From: Pseudoxanthomonas sp. J35
GTDB lineage: Bacteria; Pseudomonadota; Gammaproteobacteria; Xanthomonadales; Xanthomonadaceae
NCBI RefSeq assembly: GCF_000513995.1
Contig: NZ_AZVB01000009.1
Coordinates: 89,933-153,932 of the forward strand
Direction of reading: 5' to 3'
DNA length: 64,000 nucleotides
Both the position numbers and the translations under genes were made by a program. The notes beneath the pieces were generated by a model that was given only the letters and a program-made list of their open reading frames with translations, was not told the origin of the DNA and did not search any database. Positions within the stretch are counted from its first letter, which is position 1. Each line of letters opens with the position of its first letter. Positions 63,730 through 64,000 of the stretch are shown here, piece after piece.

Positions 63730-63755
63730 ACCCGGCCCTTCATGGGCCGGGTTTT
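63730..63755 (+). terminator. Terminator-like hairpin between tRNA-Thr and tuf
   Basis: Perfect 9-bp stem (63730-63738 with 63744-63752, loop TTCAT) followed by TTTT. It has the form of an intrinsic terminator but lies 52 bp before the tuf start with no second promoter seen, so it may act as an attenuator or processing site between tRNAs and the mRNA. Confidence 0.7.
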
Positions 63756-63806
63756 CCACCACCACAAGCAGTACTCCACCTACAACCGTCAGCGAGATAG
63801 GCAGCC

Positions 63807-64000
63807 ATGGCCAAGGGTAAGTTCGAGCGCACCAAGCCCCACGTGAACGTGGGCACCATCGGTCACGTTGACCACGGCAAGACGACGCTGACGGCGGCGC
63901 TGACGAAGATCGGTGCGGAGCGTTTCGGTGGCGAGTTCAAGGCGTACGACGCGATCGACGCGGCGCCGGAAGAGAAGGCTCGCGGCATCACGATCTCGAC
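63807..64000 (+). CDS. tuf: Elongation factor Tu, 5' part
   Basis: The first 64 codons are present and the frame runs out of the window. The sequence is [20 protein letters not shown] followed by the P-loop [15 protein letters not shown] and the switch I start ([29 protein letters not shown]), which identify EF-Tu. It brings aminoacyl-tRNA to the ribosome. A second copy elsewhere is usual. The codons are strongly biased, as expected for a highly expressed gene. Confidence 0.97.
   Translation, partial: MAKGKFERTKPHVNVGTIGHVDHGKTTLTAALTKIGAERFGGEFKAYDAIDAAPEEKARGITIS

Overview
The window is a GC-rich (about 70%), densely coded chromosomal segment with no prophage, integrase, plasmid gene or CRISPR array. 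Gene content and order point to a gammaproteobacterium of the Xanthomonadaceae/Lysobacteraceae (Lysobacter, Luteimonas or Pseudoxanthomonas-like). The pointers are pilQ, S1/P1 nuclease, DUF2242, DUF1631, an oxyR-ahpF-ahpC block, the order ispE / tRNA-Gln / prs / rplY / pth / ychF / tRNA-Tyr-Gly-Thr / tuf, and REP elements with a GTAG head. The genus is inferred, not shown.

Layout. 1-0.7 kb: 3' end of pilQ and its terminator. 0.7-7.6 kb: a six-gene MoxR/Bat operon (AAA+ ATPase, DUF58, DUF4381, VWA, VWA-TPR, BatD) with overlapping or abutting junctions. 7.7-11.2 kb: an SDF-family symporter and transketolase. 11.2-14.6 kb (minus): M23 peptidase, L,D-transpeptidase, BolA and a CE15-type esterase. 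14.6-16.9 kb: a BlaI-type repressor, an M56 metallopeptidase with a TonB C-terminal domain and a lipoprotein, started by a 47-bp bipartite palindrome shared with the divergent esterase. 16.9-21.3 kb (minus): flavin reductase, modCBA, S1/P1 nuclease, and ompW with an FNR-type box. 21.4-28.1 kb: gap, a DUF2339/DUF3999 pair (DUF3999 cut by an in-frame amber codon) and pgk.

28.2-32.3 kb (minus): rnk, oxyR, ahpF and ahpC, with an OxyR-like operator. 32.4-38.1 kb: prmC and pip on plus; a DUF2242 lipoprotein, N-formylglutamate amidohydrolase, Nudix hydrolase, 5'-3' exonuclease and nitroreductase on minus. 38.4-46.0 kb: DUF1631 and the transhydrogenase genes pntAA, pntAB and pntB. pntAA is separated from the rest by an inverted sigma factor / anti-sigma-like / DUF3106 operon, and an unknown membrane protein lies between pntAB and pntB. 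46.2-47.0 kb: a scar where the 3' ends of a TonB receptor and a MocR-type regulator are joined back to back. 47.0-53.3 kb: sufT, a REPIN, ybaK, short asparaginase, DUF2069, wrbA, yihY, a TlpA lipoprotein, acylphosphatase and moaB. 53.3-53.7 kb: two tandem ~124-bp repeats, each with a REP. 53.7-64 kb: prfA, hemA, a TPR protein, lolB, ispE, tRNA-Gln, prs, rplY, pth, ychF, three tRNAs and the start of tuf.

Themes: envelope maintenance (Bat, M23, LDT, M56/TonB, LolB, OmpW), peroxide and redox defence (OxyR, AhpCF, WrbA, nitroreductase, transhydrogenase), molybdate/Moco (ModABC, MoaB), central carbon metabolism (Tkt, Gap, Pgk) and translation (PrfA, PrmC, L25, Pth, YchF, tRNAs, EF-Tu). The least explained items are the BlaI/M56-TonB/lipoprotein/CE15 locus with its symmetric operator, the interrupted pnt cluster with its extra membrane protein, and several families of palindromic intergenic repeats.
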